Positions 62,240 through 64,000 of a DNA stretch of 64,000 bases are shown here, piece by piece. Position 1 is the stretch's first letter. Each line of letters begins with the position of its first letter. Source of the DNA: Notospermus geniculatus. Its lineage: Eukaryota > Nemertea > Pilidiophora > Heteronemertea > Lineidae. The notes beneath the pieces were generated by a model. It was not told where the DNA came from. It worked only from the letters and a program-made list of their open reading frames with translations, and did not search any database. A program made the position numbers and the translations under genes. The stretch covers positions 140,797 through 204,796 of the forward strand of contig NMRB01000205.1 in the NCBI GenBank assembly GCA_002633025.1. The letters run 5' to 3'.

Positions 62240-63180
62240 GGTTTAGAAATCAAACGATAAACGTAAACGGTAACGACAACGTTATGTTTGTACCGAAAAT
62301 GCAATATAAAATCTGGTTCATGTGTAGTATGAAAATAACGTTGTGGTAAAGTTTACGTTTATAGCCGACGTTTATCGGCTATCTCGCCTTAAAACGTCCC
62401 TCGAAAAACCCGGATGATGCATAAGGATATGAACACTTTACATGTATGATCAAAGACAGCGTTTGTTAAAGGGAGACTCCACTCATTGTAAGCTTTTGAA
62501 TTTTTATCAATCCATGGAGACTAATGCCATGAATCGTGATGTCACAAGTGTCAATAGGCTGACGACCTTTGTAGTGAATGAGCTAATACTGTGACTGCCT
62601 AGGCCTATTGGTTGTACCTTCATAAATATTCATTGAGCACATATGACATCACATGTGCTGTGCAGTGGCCCCCTTGGGATTCAATTAAAACACTTAAAAT
62701 GATGAATTTGCTGATTTTTAAAAAATATAAAAAATATATCAATGATTTTGAATGTATTAACGATACCTTTAAACAACATCCCGTTATGCAGCTATCACGT
62801 TTAAGCACCCCCCCCCCTCATGCACTCGACACCAAATCGACATTTTTCTTTACTCCATACGCCAGGCACAGTAATTCACCCTTGGTTGTATTTTTTACCT
62901 TGGGGATTAGGTTTCTTAAGTTCTGTTAGAACAGAGACAATTATTTGTGTTCTACATAATTTTGAAAAATAGACAGATCCATTCATGTAAATTTTGACTA
63001 AACATGATGGAGTATTCTCCAAAAGCAATTAGTGAGTTCAGGGAACCTATCTTTTTAAAGGAGGAAGTCTATATAGTGCAGCTGTCTAGTTAAAGCATAC
63101 ACTCCAACTGATCCACTCGACGTCAACTCGACATTTCTGTTATTTCATACGGCTAGGATTCGACAAAATACTACAAAAAC
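62240..63180. other. Decayed MITE remains, otherwise nothing
   Basis: AGGGAGGTTTAGAAATCAAA and AAACGTAAACGG-like words, with TTTACGTTTATAG and TTAAAACGTCCCT at about 62390, look like a decayed GGGAGTTTAAG-family MITE (62236-62400). Beyond it no gene or element was recognised. Confidence 0.4.
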
Positions 63181-63290
63181 AAGATGACATTGTAAATGTC
63201 TGATGGTTCCCGCTTGTTAAGAGGACCTTACAGGCATGACAGGCAGCCTGCTGGCAGCCATTTTGATGTGCTCAAATCAAATCATCAGCT

Positions 63291-63552
63291 TTGACCTTGA
63301 CCTTGACCTCTGATCATCAAGGCCATTGCATAATCAAAATGGGTATCCTCAGTAACCTAATAGTGGGTGATATCATGCTTCCACCTCTGCCATAGGCAGA
63401 GATATATCAAATTATCAAAGTATGACCTTGACCTTGACCTCTGATCATCAAGGTCATTGCATAATCGAAATGGGCATCCTCAATAACCTAAGTATGGGTG
63501 ATATCATGCCTCTACCTTTACCACAGGCAGAGATATTTCAAATTATCAAGTT
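63291..63552 (+). repeat. Two tandem ~131-bp units, TGACCTTGACCTTGACCTCT
   Basis: Unit 1 at 63291-63421, unit 2 at 63422-63552: TGACCTTGACCTTGACCTCT, GATCATCAAGG(C/T)CATTGCAT, GGGTGATATCATGC, GGCAGAGATAT(A/T)TCAAATTA. The head of each unit is itself a hexamer repeat (TGACCT)n. Similar wording near 63860-63990 suggests the array continues in degraded form past the window. Confidence 0.8.
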
Positions 63553-64000
63553 TGATATATCAAAATCTCATGATATTTCGAACACCCGGACACTTGAGGC
63601 TGAGAATTTCAACATAGTCCAGTCCTTGGATAAGTAGGCATGAACTAAGACTTGTTTCATGTTGCTCAGTTGACAGTATGGCAAGTTATCTGAAAATATC
63701 AAATTCGTGATATCGATATCACCATGATCCCAACATCTCACATCAAAAGTAATCAGCCCATTCAATTCCTAAGGTATGAAAACCTAAGGGTACAACTTAT
63801 TTCCATTGCTGTAGGTGTTGAAGGAGCCGAGTTATGCCATCAGAAAGAAACCGTGACAGACAAAATATCAAGTCCGATATGTTGATTACATCATGATGGA
63901 GACATCTGAGATTGAAAATTATTGGCTCATTGGATTGCCCAGGTTGACAAACCTAGGGGTAGGATTTGTTTCCAAGGCTCTAGCTGTTCAAGGAGATCAG

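Overview
The window is nuclear DNA of an animal with large introns. It has canonical GT/AG introns, tRNA-derived SINEs, very many short inverted-repeat transposons, and a high density of the words TACATGTA and GTAGGCCTAC. That style is familiar from marine invertebrates; an invertebrate deuterostome (echinoderm, hemichordate or amphioxus) is my best guess, but it is inference and the phylum is not proven. The assembly has single Ns at 15585, 19446 and 50548 and a 114-base gap at 40343-40456.

Two genes are certain. On the minus strand at 5335-6378 there is one large exon of a class A (rhodopsin-like) seven-transmembrane receptor of neuropeptide-receptor type. It has a splice acceptor exactly where a start codon would be expected, so its extreme N-terminus lies in an unseen exon, and it has an AATAAA signal just after the stop. 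On the plus strand at 19447-23675 I reconstructed eight exons of IGBP1 (alpha4/Tap42, the regulator of PP2A-type phosphatases in the TOR pathway). About 303 residues are visible, ending in the conserved C-terminus; the N-terminal 50-60 residues are missing at the single N at 19446. Three further exon-like segments (25789-26056, 46221-46518, 26220-26272) obey splice and frame rules, but I cannot name them. A decayed BEL/Pao-type gag fragment lies at 13461-14006.

Nearly all the rest is repeats. 0-4.5 kb: GC-rich fold-back elements and an AT-rich dispersed repeat. 6.7-13 kb: inverted-repeat elements, including a perfect 176-bp palindrome with a 5-bp target duplication, and a TTAA-bounded element carrying tRNA-like modules. 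14.5-18.9 kb: AT-rich with little recognisable. 23.8-24.9 kb and 37.8-38.5 kb: two copies of a long repeat starting TAGCTCAC. 26.6-30.2 kb: a dense stack of fold-back MITEs (miniature inverted-repeat elements) inserted into and beside each other. 32-41 kb: more MITEs, SINEs and the gap. 42.9-49 kb: nested fold-backs, including one of about 660 bp. 51.7-56 kb: tandem and palindromic elements. 57.7-64 kb: a minisatellite, SINEs and MITEs.

The genes do not form an operon or pathway. The main biology of the window is the diversity of fold-back MITE families, several visibly nested with intact TA target duplications. A recurring hairpin motif, CTGANGA-stem-GAAA, resembles a hammerhead-ribozyme core but is probably not an active one.
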